From Paramecium octaurelia (lineage: Eukaryota; Ciliophora; Oligohymenophorea; Peniculida; Parameciidae), in the NCBI GenBank assembly GCA_905182995.1, contig CAJJDP010000120.1, forward strand, positions 1 to 64,000: DNA of 64,000 nt. Direction: 5' to 3'. The notes beneath the pieces were generated by a model. The model did not search any database and was not told the DNA's origin. It was given only the letters and a program-made list of their open reading frames with translations. A program made the position numbers and the translations under genes. How positions within the stretch are numbered: position 1 is the first letter of the stretch; each line of letters begins with the position of its first letter. Shown piece after piece: positions 12,672-25,020 of the stretch.

Positions 12672-13610
12672 GTCAAGTTTATGCCCTAAAAACACAAATT
12701 GCCATCAAGTCGCAAAGTATTCTTGTAACAAACTCTGGACAAGATTCTCCAACTTAAACTTAATAGAATGAATCACTGATAATAAAGTCATAAGATAAAT
12801 CATATCATAATATCAAATTGATTTATGATGAATATGTAAGAAATTATTTAAGAATAGCCTCCAATTACAGAAATAATGAATTTAAAAGAAAAACTAAAGT
12901 TAATAGATCAAGTTCACTTCAGTCTGAAAAGGAAAATGTGTAATATTTTGGAGATGTGAAATTTAATATGAAATGTAGCTTTGGTAAATAGTTTGATAAA
13001 AATAACTTAAGGTATTACTAAGATGAATTTCTATGGATCAATTTCATGGTTAAGGTGCTTAAATTAGTAAGATTGTACAAGTAATTTTCATATTTTCTAA
13101 TCTAGCAAGGTATATTTTTTTAGGAGAGCTAGCAGAGGAGGCATTTCCCTTCTTATCGCGATCTTATGATTTGAAAATACAAACTTTCCAAAATTATCTA
13201 AATGGGGCAACATTTACAGGACTAATTGATGATAAAGGATAAAAAAGTGGCATTAGAAAATATATTTGGAAAGTTGGGTCTACATATATTTTGGTGAATT
13301 CTTTGGTGGTAGTTTTAATGGATTTGGCTAAATGACTTTGTAAATGGTAACAAATATGTGGGAGAATGAAAAAATGGAAAAATGAATGGTATTGGTCATT
13401 TTATATGGAAATTAAATAAAGAGGAATATATAGGGGAATATAAAAGAAACAAAAATAATGGGTTTGGAATTCATAAGTTTTTTTATGGAAAGAGATATAT
13501 AGGTTATTTTCAAAATGGCACTTTCAAGGCTCAAGCAATATTGTAAAAAAAGAATCATGTAGTCAAAATTTCACTTTGGTAAGGTGGAAATTAAATATTT
13601 AAATAAATTT
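12672..13610 (+). pseudogene. Broken MORN-repeat protein gene
   Basis: MORN repeats are 14-23 residue beta-hairpins often found in ciliate cytoskeletal and membrane-linked proteins. From about 12672 a Gln/Asn-rich N-terminal part (DEYVRNYLRIASNYRNNEF) is open. From about 13200 MORN units appear, such as FTGLIDDKGQKSGI, FFGGSFNGFGQMT, KNGKMNGIGHF and EYIGEYKRNKNNGFGIHKF. The codon expected to be Trp in the YVGEW core is TGA at 13367-13369, in frame with repeats on both sides, and there is a frame change just before it. No in-frame ATG is visible at the 5' end. I infer a relic of a host MORN gene. Confidence 0.65.
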
Positions 13611-13785
13611 AATACACTAATGAAGAAAATTTTGATTATATAGTAATTAATGATTTATACATCATTGTTAACTTATTTATAAATATTTTATTCGAAATGA
13701 TTTTTATTCTTTAGTCATTTAAAGAAAACTAGATTATTTATTAATTTGAATTAAAGTTTCAATAAATAGAATTTTATTATTCAAA

Positions 13786-15490
13786 TCATATTTCCTATTC
13801 TATTTCTACTGCATCATCTTAATTTTCTGGAAGATCTTCTTCCCCTTCCTAGTTTTCTGGAAGATCAATTACTAATTGTTTTACTTAAGTATTAGGTGCT
13901 TCAGTTTATAAATTTGCTTATGTATTTTTTTTCTCTAGAGGAACAACAGAATATCCATATTTGTTATGATACATCGCAACTAATTGTTCATTGGTTTTGC
14001 CCCTTCCATCAATTAAACAAAAATGGCAATATATAAAATATAGATAATTTATTAGGGCAAATAGCAGAAATCCACCAAAAATCTTGATTCCCTTTTCCAA
14101 AAACGGAAAACAAAATATTAGGATGGCTTAGAAGCTCCATCTAAGTTCAGTAGATATAAATGTGCCATCACTATCATTTATTTAAGGCACTATGCTCTAT
14201 TAAGGATAAAAAGATTAATTACCCACGCCACAGGCCCTAAAGTAGCAGCAAATGTCATTATTAGCAAAAGTAATAAAATGAAAATTACAAATTCTGTTCC
14301 TTTACTGGCATGTTGAGATATTATGGAGACAGCTAAATTCAAAGAGCCAATTATTAAAGATCCAATCACTATTAAAGTTGTGTATTTTAATACTTAAAAT
14401 GTATTTACTCCCAATTTTATTAACCATATAAATAGTTGAGAATTAAGCAAGAAAGCCTGATAACCCAAGACATATTGTGTATATTGTCTTTTGAGTAATG
14501 TCATTATCTGATAAATCACTAAATATTTGTGCACTATAATAAAATACTGCAAAAGACCCACACCATATTTATACAAGCATCTAAGTTATGAATGAATTTT
14601 ACAGAAATAATTCCTACTTGAAGGGTAATCAATTTTTGTTTTTCAAAAACTTTAAAAAATGATTATTACTTTTATAACAATTACTGTTAAGCTAATTAAG
14701 TGTACCTTTCATATTCTTCTTCGACATACTCTAATTTATAAATCTGGCAAATCACCTATTATTATTTTTAATAATTATTACATATTTGGCTTATTCATAA
14801 TTTCCTCTTTTTATTAATTGCTCTGGGCTCTCATAATTATAAATGAAATGGATTATTAATTGTCTGGCTATGCAAATTATCGAAGGAAATAAAAAGACAA
14901 CTCTCCACCAGTTAGAAGTAGGACCATGGTAGCTATTTTTAGAATGATGATAAATGAATACTTAATGTAACCTATTCCCATCAATTATCCAATGGCTAAA
15001 CCAGTGTTGATGCCATAACCTACCAGCATACTCATTTGACTAAAATATTAAGAAGGGCATAAAGATTTTATATAAACAGGCATAATTAAGCTTGATATCC
15101 CATTAGATATTCCTAAGAAAAACCTAACAGCAACAATGACTTGATAATTAGAGATTGTAGCCAAAAGACTAAAAACTCCAATAACATCTGCAACTTGAAG
15201 ACATTATTTATTTGTCAATTTTTATTTAATAATATACCCAATAAGGACACCAGCGACACATCCTAATGGGAGAATACCATTTAGCAAGCTTAGTTTTGAA
15301 GTTCTCTCTTCCTCTGTTATTTATCTAACTTATTTTAATTAAAATACAAGTTTGCAAAAAGCGTATCAATCGACAACGTCAAATAGCTTAAAACATATCC
15401 AATATTCAGAGATCCGATAGCTATATTCATATTCATCATTATGGTTGATAATTTAGATCTAACTTTTGAATCATTCTTTTGAGATGACAT
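13786..15490 (-). pseudogene. Broken MFS sugar-porter-type transporter gene
   Basis: Start ATG at 15490 (MSSQKNDSKVR), then hydrophobic helices separated by frame changes. Recognisable major-facilitator landmarks are a first-helix region (NIAIGSLNIGYVLSYLTLS), ESPEQLIKRGNYEQAKYVI (compare the sugar-porter ESPRWL motif), FYYSAQIF, a KIGSK loop, LGPVAWVI (compare the GPVPW motif) and DGRGKTNEQL near the C-terminus (compare the ETKGKT motif). An acidic tail with repeated LPEN ends at a TGA at 13786-13788. At least four frame changes lack short-intron borders, so I call it a pseudogene. The substrate cannot be told. Confidence 0.7.
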
Positions 15491-17079
15491 AATCAGCTAA
15501 TAATTTATCAAAATAAAATGGTAATTAAGATTTGCTATTAATCTAAAAAATACGTTGAATATAATAGTATGTATGGAATTTGATATAAAATAAATAAGGA
15601 ATATTTAACAAATTAACTAAGAAATTAATTTGCCAAACGTGATTGATTATTTTCCTTAGTCTTTAAATTAATTCCATAGCAAAATAATGATTCAAGAGAA
15701 AATTATGATTTAGGTTATAAATATATTGTCATTAATTATAATAAATTTCAAAAAGCTAGGGATTTAGAATGCTCTTATATATAATTTGAAATTAAAAATG
15801 CACGTTTTCCTCAACTTTTTTTAAAAAACACCTACATTAAATCCATGTAAAGATATTTAAATGTCAAAAATATTCAATCCAACTAAAGATACTTTGATAA
15901 ATTCAATGCTATATGGAAATCATTCAGTTTTGAATACATAGCTAACAAGATGTTGTTTTAGTTTTTTTGAATGTCTGATTATTTACAAATAAAGATCATC
16001 AAACAAAAATATGATGATCAATTGTTAAATGTGAGAGAAGATTCTTAATAGAAGGAGAAGTTACTACGACCATCAATAAAATGCGTTAACTTACTAAAGG
16101 GGATGTTAAGGTTTATTTTCTTATTAAAATTAAAGGAGATATGATCAATTTTATTCATGAATATTAATGCTACTAATTTAAGTTGTAATAAACCCCAAGT
16201 ATTCAGGTTGATTAATGTTCAGAATTGAAAATGAAGAACATTATTTTAAGAATTAGAAACAATAAACTTTTGGAAAGAATTCAAAAAAATAATATCAAAT
16301 AAGATGGTTATTTCTAAATTCATAATTTAATCTTATGTGAATTATTTTTATAAGTTTAGAATAAAATATGAAATTTATTTAATAATTAACACAATCTAAA
16401 AATAGATGTATTATTTGAAAATAAGCTCTAAATAGAAATAAATTTATTAGGTAGTGAAAAGTAGTTTGAAACAAGATTAGGATTAATACATAGTTTTTTG
16501 AGTTTTGCGGTAAGCAGTAAATTGGATAAAATTGTTTTTACATGACTTATATCTTAGTTGATTGTTCGGTTATTAACTGAGTAGGCAGACATCTATTTTA
16601 TATTTAGAAAATAAGTAGTAGCTAATAAAAAAATTGTAGGAAGCACAAATTCCAAAATCACTTGCAATAACTCCTTTCACCCTTTTCTTATATTCAATAT
16701 TTAGAAGTACAGTTAACACAAAGATATATGGCCTAAGTGATTCTATTGCAATATCTAAATAAATAGTATAATTTTAATACCATTGTTGAATTTGCAAAAG
16801 ACTTTTGAATTAGTTTTAGAAATATCAGCTATTCATATTCCATACTATAGTGGAATATAGCAGCCTTGCTTCAACTAGTTAGGCCATACTTAATGCTACA
16901 TAAAAGAATAAAACAATTTTAATATCTGTTTAATGTTCAATGAATTGGTTATATGATCATGATAATTTTCTATAAAGTGGTAGAATTCTGTTTATATAAA
17001 TATATTTATAAACATAAGAATAAGTATTTTGACAGTTATAAAATCTTTTCTATAATAATATTAAATAAATTTTTATCAA
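15491..17079. other. No intact gene; possible coding remnants near 15860-16340
   Basis: A plus-strand ATG at 15860 opens MSKIFNPTKDTLINSM and is followed by short hydrophobic and Lys-rich pieces in changing frames to about 16340. I do not recognise them and see no acceptable introns. The rest is TGA-dense and holds nothing I can support. This stretch ends the relic block; the calpain starts just after it. Confidence 0.4.
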
Positions 17080-19391
17080 ATGGGAATTTGTTCCAGCAAT
17101 AAAGCCAATAAAGTTCATTCTCAAGATCGCGACGTAGATTATAAACCTTTTGTTTTTGATACTTCAATTGTTCCTGAGTAGCATCCAGAAGTGAATACAA
17201 AGTAAACTAATACTGTTGCTGATCGAATTATTCCCCAACATAATAATTCTAACCAAGCCACAACAATTTATAATCGTGCTCTAGAAGAAATGTAATATAT
17301 TATGTTCATTTTTAGGCAAATAAAGTAACAAACAAAATTTGAAGATTCATTATTTCCTCCTCATTAAAGTAGTCTTTCAAAGGATACTAATTTTAAAAAA
17401 GGTAAAAACTTAGTTTGGAAAAGACCAGACCAGTTTTTAGAACCAGGTTAAATTAAATTGTTTGACGTAATATCTATTTAACTTGATAGACAATCGATCC
17501 AATGGACATTAAGCAAGGTGAGCTTGGAGATTGTTATTTTTTAAGTTCATTATCTGCTTTGGCAGAAATTCCACAATAAGTATAAAAATTGTTCAGACAT
17601 CAAGAATATTAATAAAATGGTAAGAGTGTTTTTCTAAATAATAAGGACTTTATGGAATTTTTATGTGTAACAATGGAATACTTTAGGAGTGTGTGATAGA
17701 TGATTTTATACCATGTCAAAAATAAGGAGGCCCAATATTTTCCAAAGCAAATGGAAATGAATTATGGGTACTTCTTTTGGAAAAAGCTTACGCGAAAATA
17801 TATGGATCCTACCAAAAAATTGAATAAGGTTTAGCCGGCTAAGCATTAAAAGATTTAACTGGAGCTCCAAGTGAATATTTTATAAGAAAAGCTGAAACCT
17901 TAAAAGATGCTGATTTATGTTGGGAATTCATGGAAAAAAATGATAAAGAAAAATATATTCTAACTGCATCATCAGAAACAAATGAGCAAGGAACGGAATA
18001 AGATAATGGAAATGGTATCGTATCTTAACATTGCTATGCGATATTGGATTTATAAAGGGTTATAGGTAGTGATGGAAAACCTGATCGAATAATTAGGATT
18101 AGAAATGTATAGCATTTAAAGTAAATTTTATAGCCTTGGGGGCGAAAAGAATGGATAAAGGACTGGAGTGATAACTCTTCAAAATGGACTCCTGAACTAA
18201 GAGAAAGATTATAGGTCCACCGAAAAGATGATGGAATATTTTGGATGAGTGTTAATGATTTTATAACCGAATTTAGTTAGGTTTGTGTATGCAAATTTAA
18301 ACCAGATTATTTGTATACAGCAACACCACTTAAAGTTGAGAAATCAGATGCTGTAACCACAAAAGTGATTTTAATGAAAGTCTACGAAAAATCGCATGCA
18401 TTTATATCCTTAACATAATCAGATAAACGCTTTTTTTAGAAAGGCCATTAAAATTCATTAGCCAGATTAATTATCGGGGAATTAGATGCCCATAAGAAAG
18501 AAGTTTTACATTATTCAGGTTCTGCATTTGATAATGAAAGGGACATTGTAGTGGAGAAAATATTTGAACCAGGATATTATGCCTTATACGTTGAAGTAGA
18601 TTGGGCCTAAAATTATGATCGATATTTAGCAATATCAAGTTATGGATCAAAATCAGTTTAATTTACTGAGTTAGAATTTCCAGCTGGGTAAGAAAAACAC
18701 TCTATCGATAACATTTTTAATGGATTTTTGAGGGCACATGAGAGGGATACTGATGAAGAAAAGGTTAAAGATATTGAACCTGGAATCAGAAGGATTTCTG
18801 GAATTGTTGGTGGCTATATTTATTATTGGTATCAAAATCAAACAACTAAAAAAACACTTCATGAAGTTCTTCATTTAAATAGCATATAAAATCTGGAAAT
18901 ATGTCCTCCTTATTCAAATCCAAGCAAGGTGGAAATTTAAATCAAACCTTTATCAACAGTCATGATTAAATATAGAGTAACCAAGCAAGGCGGAGGTTCT
19001 TACGGATACACATTAAAATGTTAAACATAGGTTATAGAAGCCAAATCTGAATAAGATATCATTCAATAAGCCATCTAATAAGCAGATTAAAAATAGTAAA
19101 GAAGTCCTTAAGGAGAAGTATTAATTAATATATTTCAAGAATATATAAGTCTTCTTTTATCTTGTTAAGTTTCCGGCTGGAGTTGCTTTCTATTATGAAA
19201 ATAAAGATCAAAGGACATATTAAGAAACCATTTCATTTGAAGTCTCTAATTTGAAAGGAGTTGAATTAGATATTTCTAAAGATGTAGTCATAGAAATTCC
19301 GCCTGGTCAATCTAAATTGATTAAATTGCAATCTATCGATCCAAGCTAAGGGTACTCTTATGCATATTCCTTTGTGTCTAAATTAATGTGA
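17080..19391 (+). CDS. Calpain-like cysteine peptidase
   Basis: Intracellular papain-fold protease of the calpain family (C2), about 719 residues after removing five small introns (17292-17315, one near 17467, one near 17622, 18107-18133 and one of about 52 nt near 19121). The catalytic Cys is in GELGDCYFLSSL, the His in SQHCYAIL and the Asn in RNPWGRKEW, which is created by splicing out 18107-18133. All three triad residues are present, so activity is plausible. After the protease core, two beta-rich stretches resemble calpain C2-like domains. No EF-hands are seen. The N-terminus MGICSSNK fits N-myristoylation (Gly2, Ser6) with a nearby Cys4, suggesting membrane attachment. The longest intron is the least certain. 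Confidence 0.88.
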
Positions 19392-19451
19392 GAAATAGTT
19401 TGGTAATTATACAAATTATTATATATTAATTATTTATTCATTTACAATATT

Positions 19452-22400
19452 ATGGGTTAAGCTTAGCCTGCTAAAATGAATTCTCAACAAGAGGAATAAT
19501 CAAACGAAAAATTAACTCAATAACCTGCCTAAAGAAATGAAAAAAACTTTGAAGGTTAAGAATAACATTCTAACCAACCAAATTAATAATAGATGACCCA
19601 AAATCTAATTAGCCATTAAAATGAGCAATCAGATTCAGAGAATATTGATGAGGAAATACAGAGCGCTTATGATATTGAAAATATTTTGTTATCTAGAACT
19701 TTTGGAATATTTACAAACACCTAATAGATTTATGGTAAGGAAGTCGATTTTATACCCAAAGATTAAATATTGACAGTTGATTTTTTAATAGAACAAGTTT
19801 ATTATTAGTTTTTAACATCCTCCTAGTTTACTGAGTAAGAAAAACTAAAATTCCTTATTAAATCATTATCCTCTCTATCTAATTCCGAAGTTAAAAATGA
19901 AGCAGTTATATTGGCTGAAGGCAGAATCAAAAAAGAAAGATACTTTGACCTCTTAAATCATATTTAAGGTTAACTACTTACTTGTACATTGTATCCTGAT
20001 GCTTTTGAGTGGTAAAACATTGAAGAAGACCCTAATGTCTTTGAAGATGCTAAAAATTTTAGAGCCGATATTATCTTTAATGAAATATTTTGCTCAAATA
20101 ATTGTGGCATGTCGGAAAATACTATTAAAAACTTATTGGATTATTTAGAAACATAAGCGAGTGAAGATGATTCATTTAAATTTTTAGAACTTATGTTGAA
20201 GAGAGAGCTCAAATTATATTAGCGCTTAGCTTTTGACAATATTCAATTATAAAAGCATTCACTTGCTCTATTACATATTTTGGCATAATACAAAAAGCTC
20301 ATGGAGAAACTATTATTAAACAGTTGGGCCTATTGCAAATTCGATTTGATTAATACTGGAATTCATTTTTAATAAAGAAGCATAGTTGGAATTTTGTTAT
20401 CCTTAAGCTCCTTTCCAACAGATGGACATCTATGGAAAAGTCATTTCTCAGATGATAGGAAATAAATGATGGAGCAAATGAGTAGTTTGAGAGCAAAAAT
20501 ATTTATAATTATAGATGAATTATGCATCCTATTCGAAAAGATTTTGAACTCAAACGAAATACTTAGATATAAATTATTTGAATTTCTGTCAAATATCATT
20601 AAATTGAATTTAAATTTAGAAAAATAATTGAACATTTAGTTGTAGAAGTTATCATCAAGTCCAGGATTAGTGTATCATTTTTTCTATATTCTTACCTATC
20701 TATTCAACAAATTTGCAGATTCATAAACCACAATCAACTTGTTCATAAAGAAAATAGATTTAAATTTATTAAGTTATTGTAAGAAACATCCTCTCTTTTA
20801 ATCATTGTATTAGAATGTTGACTTGTTGGCTTCAGAATTAACTCCATTTGTTGAACCTGAAGAATTTAAAACTGTTATCGATCCAATGACAGCATTATAT
20901 TTATTTACTTAAAGATTGAGTCATATTGTAGCTAATAGTTTATAACAATTTTACATCTCAACAATTATGAGAGAGATGAAAGATCTACCGCAAGAGGTCT
21001 TTTAGGCTTAAGCGATTAATAAGCTTTTAAAATAGAAAATCTCTTTTGACTTATAAATTTTACACCCAAAGAGTATTAAATACACAATGCAATTCTTAAG
21101 TTTTGCTAATTAATTAGCTTTAAGTCTAATAGATACAGATTTAAAACCTATTTATCCTTATGGGTTATTGTCAACCACTTTTTTAATTGATACTTAAGCA
21201 TTTGTATCTATTTATTGTTTTAATGATGAAATTATAAACTATGTCATGGAATTACAAAAATGTTGCGAATTTGCAGCAATATCAATGAACAAAAAACTGC
21301 TTCCAAATCCTCACTTAAGAATAAGATCAATAAATATATTTCAAATAATTGATGACAAAAAGGGTTCTCTTTTGTCAAAGGAAGCTCGGTAAAATTGGAG
21401 GCAATCTTAAGACCTTAATATTTTGTTTGACTCTAAATATCTTAGAACATTTCTGGTTGATGGATTGATATAATCTTTTATCGATACAGAGAAAGTGGCA
21501 GAAGGAAACTAATATTTCTCGAAGTTAAACATTAGAGTTAAAATTTGTTTAATAATAAGATATCTCCTTTAAGTACATAAGGCTTCATATCAAGAAAGTT
21601 TATTTCACGGATTTAAGAATGATTAAGAACAGTAATTGCACTTTTCTAATTTCTTCTTGAACGACTTCATATATGTTATAGAGGAATGTTTATTAACCTT
21701 AAGAAATTTAAAGAAATTATAAGATGACTAACCGTCATTTTTCTAAAATCATCAATTTCATAGGTTGTAAAAAGAACTAACAGTTAAATCATATTTTTTT
21801 TATGAGTATTTACGATCACTGGAGGTCATAACTTCTATTTATCCTGAAATATTTTTGATTGATGAAATAAGAGAAAAATTAGCAATTCATTTAAATTATA
21901 TTTTAGAATAAATTAATGGTAAATCATCTGAAGATAAACCTTAAAATATTGATTTATAAACTTTCGATAAAATGTTTATTGTGGAAATTTTAATAAATAT
22001 CTACATGAATTTAAGAAAAAACAAGTAATTTATTCTTGAAGTGGTTAAGGATGAAAGGTAACATATATGTTTATTAAAATAGATCATTTTCTGTTGAATT
22101 ATTTAAGAAAACATAATAATCTAACAATTGTGAAAAATATAGCTAATAATTTGAAGAATTCATAGTCTAAATTGAAGAACTAAATTAGAAATAAAAAGTT
22201 CTTTTTTAAAATCAGGAAGATATTCCAGAAGAATTCTTAGATCCATTATGTTTTTCGTTCATGAGTGATCCAGTTAAACTTCCTCATTCAAATGTATGAC
22301 TGTAATTGATGGTTAGGTTATTGTGGATAGGCTCACCATTAAAAAGCATCTTCTGAATAATTCAATCGATCCTTTTGATAGGAGTCCCTTAACTTTGGAT

Positions 22401-22505
22401 ATGGTGATTGAGTAGAAAGAGTTAAAGCAGAAGATAGAGGACTACATTGCAAAAAATTTAGAAAAATTAAATAACAAATAGACTTTAAACTAAGAATAGA
22501 AATGA
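19452..22505 (+). CDS. Ubiquitin conjugation factor E4 (UFD2/UBE4 family)
   Basis: About 1,001 residues with two introns, a 25-nt one near 22057 and a 23-nt one inside the U-box codons near 22299. E4 factors extend ubiquitin chains on substrates, working with p97/Cdc48. The long alpha-helical core (Ufd2P core) is followed at the C-terminus by a U-box: [20 protein letters not shown], then [20 protein letters not shown] and [10 protein letters not shown]. The N-terminal 60 residues are Gln/Asn-rich, mostly from TAA and TAG codons. The gene follows the calpain on the same strand with a 60-bp gap. Length and domain order match UFD2. Confidence 0.9.
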
Positions 22506-22674
22506 TGAAAAATAAAGTATATAAATTAAATATTAATCGTCAAAAGAATTTCGTCACATTAATTATTATAATTTTAGAATAATTATAAAATACGTCTTAA
22601 TTTAATCGAAATCGTAATAATTCGCTTTAAAATAGCAAGTCTCTTTCTTTTAAAGAGATTATATTATTTTAATT

Positions 22675-23615
22675 ATGGCAAAATCTTTCAAAGTACTCGT
22701 GGGAACATTTTTCTTTTAATTCTGGATTTTATTTATGGGACTGGCTGGCTACATGATCTACAGATTGATTGTTTACAGAGAGACTTGGAATATAATTCTT
22801 TTTATTGTGACAATGATCCTACAATTCAAATATGTGAAATCAGAATTATTCATAAAATTCTAATTATGGTTCTAAATGATGGAATGGTTCGACAAGAGAG
22901 AAATTGTGGAAGTGGAAAAACCTAAGAAAAGCAATTCAATGGTACAAGACAATGATAATTTAGTTTTGTTTTCATCCTCACGGCATATACAGTATGGGAA
23001 TGGTGCATAATTTGTACACAAAAAATACATTCTTCGAAAATTTGGTGGTATTGAGTTCGCGATTTGCACTATCAATTCCATTTTCTGGATTATTACTAAC
23101 ATTGTTTGGATTATAAGGAGTGCATCCCGAAAATCTAACTAAGCTGTTGAAAAAGGGGTCAAATGTAGGAATTATGGTAGGGGGATTTGAAGAAGCAACT
23201 TTAACCAAATATGGAGAAAATAGAGTGTATATTAAGGAAAGAAAAGGATTCATAAAATATGCATTGAGGTATGGAACCACAATCTATCCTGTCTTTACGT
23301 TTGGTGAAAACAATATGTTTTATACTTATAATGGATTTTAATCATTGAGACTTTGGCTTAACAAATTTAAATTAATAGGTACCATCTATTGGAGTAGATT
23401 TTTAACAGTGCCTGTATTATTATGTTTATTATCAAAAGGAACCTCATATTGAAATGATAACGGTTTGTGGAAAAGGGATAGAATTACCTAAGATTGAAAA
23501 TCCATCTAAGGAGGATATCGATAAATATCACCAATCCTATATTCAAGGATTGAAGGAATTATACGATACATATGCTCCAAAATACGCACCAAAAGTACCT
23601 TTATAGATATTTTGA
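22675..23615 (+). CDS. DGAT2-family acyltransferase
   Basis: About 297 residues with introns of 22 nt (near 22940) and 25 nt (near 23417). The family transfers acyl groups from acyl-CoA to di- or monoacylglycerol, or to alcohols, at the ER. Two N-terminal hydrophobic segments (about residues 8-45) are followed by the signature HPHG (CFHPHGIYSMGMVHNL), then GVHPENLTKLL and GIMVGGFEEATL, and a C-terminal TVPEPHIEMITVCGKGIELP built across the second intron. It ends in a charged helix (IDKYHQSYIQGLKELYDTY) typical of the family. Whether the acceptor is diacylglycerol, monoacylglycerol or wax alcohol cannot be decided from sequence. Confidence 0.88.
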
Positions 23616-23660
23616 AAATTTATTGTTTATGTGATTAATATTAATATTAAAATTTAAATC

Positions 23661-24284
23661 ATGAGTGTAGGAAAATTAAAATTCAAAGGCTCTTTTGGAG
23701 AAAAACAAGAGAAAAATGAATAAAAAATCAGAAATAAAGTAGAAAGGGAGGAACTTGCTTAAGATGAATAATAATTCTTAGAGAAAATTCAAGAAAAAGG
23801 ACCAGCAAAAAGAGTAGTAATTGATAAACCATTATAAGATGGTTTAGGGATGATATTTACTTCTGGGACATCTGTTCATGGTTAAGATACTTAATTCTTA
23901 AAACAACTAGAAGCTGGAGATTTCTTAGTTATTCTTAATGAATAAACATTAGAAATGGAATCAAGAGAAATATTAACAATGTTGAATTAAAAGTCTCTAT
24001 TGATAAGAGAGGCATTTGGTTAAGATATTCCAGTGTTCAAACCGTATTAATTCCGTAAAAAACCAACTGTCGAGGAAATGAAAAGCTTAGAGGATAGATT
24101 AGAAGAGAAATTCGCAGGAGTGGCTAAGAAAATTAAGAAATAAAAATAAACACTTGAAATGCGGTAAAAGAGTGGAATGTGGAGTTATAAGACTGATAAA
24201 ATGGCTGTTGATGGGGAATTAAGTAGAGAAGATCTAGTTTTAATGAGATCAAAATAAAGTCGCGATAGGCATTGTTGGCACTGA
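23661..24284 (+). CDS. Unrecognised 207-residue protein
   Basis: Single open frame in the ciliate code, with no intron needed. The N-terminal 55 residues are Lys/Glu/Gln-rich and probably helical. A compact part follows with DKPLQDGLGMIF and SGTSVHGQDTQFLKQLEAGD, resembling a small beta-fold, then FKPYQFRKKPTVEEMKSLED, a basic helix, and a C-terminus rich in Arg/Asp/His ending in HCWH. No signal peptide or membrane segment. It lies 45 bp after the acyltransferase stop on the same strand. I cannot assign a function. Confidence 0.7.
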
Positions 24285-24469
24285 TTTTATTTAAAAAAAA
24301 AATACATATGTAATTAACTCAACTTAATCATATATTAATTTAATTATATTGATTCCCAGAAAACTCCTCTTAATCATTATAATAATTAGGTATGACTAAC
24401 AATGTCACTTCAATATTCTACTAAATAAACATTTTACTTATTTAATTAATTAATTTTAAACCGATATTC

Positions 24470-24790
24470 AGACTAAAATAGTTGATAAAATAGAATACTG
24501 AAAGCACCTCCTTATGCAATTAATTTATGATACCATTATTACTTTAAATGTAGCGATTCAACCTGGAAATGTCAAAATAACCATAAATCCAAAATTAAAT
24601 AGTGGAGCAAAATTTACTTGATATGAAAAGAGTAAATATATATTACATATTTAAGTTATCAACAAGGTAAGTTAACTACTAACTACAAACCCCAATCATC
24701 TTAACTATGTATAGTGGAATAGAAAACATAGCTATGGGATAATGTATGATTTATGTTTCGTTTTATATTGGATTAAAAATGGATTATTCT
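24470..24790 (+). pseudogene. Decayed partial copy of the giant surface-protein gene
   Basis: Two stretches match the downstream giant gene. About 24480-24660 resembles 26519-26720 (shared AAAATAACCATAAATCCAAA-like text and AGTGGAGCA..ATTTACTTG), and about 24690-24750 resembles 27205-27275 (TATAGTGGAAT..ATATAGC). The bases between these matches in the giant gene are missing here. There is no open frame. I infer a deleted, diverged copy of part of the gene, left when a duplication decayed. Confidence 0.65.
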
Positions 24791-25020
24791 TTAAGGTTCG
24801 GTAAAGGAAATCATTTAATCAGTATTCTATGTTGCTTTAAGTAATTTAATAGAGGAAAAAATAAAGAATAATTTCAACAAAATTAATCTCATCTAAGACT
24901 TCATTTGTTTCCTCAGACCTGTCTATTTTATACTTATCTTGGAATTGTTTTGTTTCTAATAAACTTTGGTTTGAGATATTCAAATATCAAAAGTAAAAGC
25001 TATTCATAAATTATTTTAAT

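Noticed and set aside
22872-23280. Two minus-strand open frames over the acyltransferase
   Set aside because: The plus strand encodes a complete DGAT2-family protein with its HPHG motif; these frames are antisense shadows.
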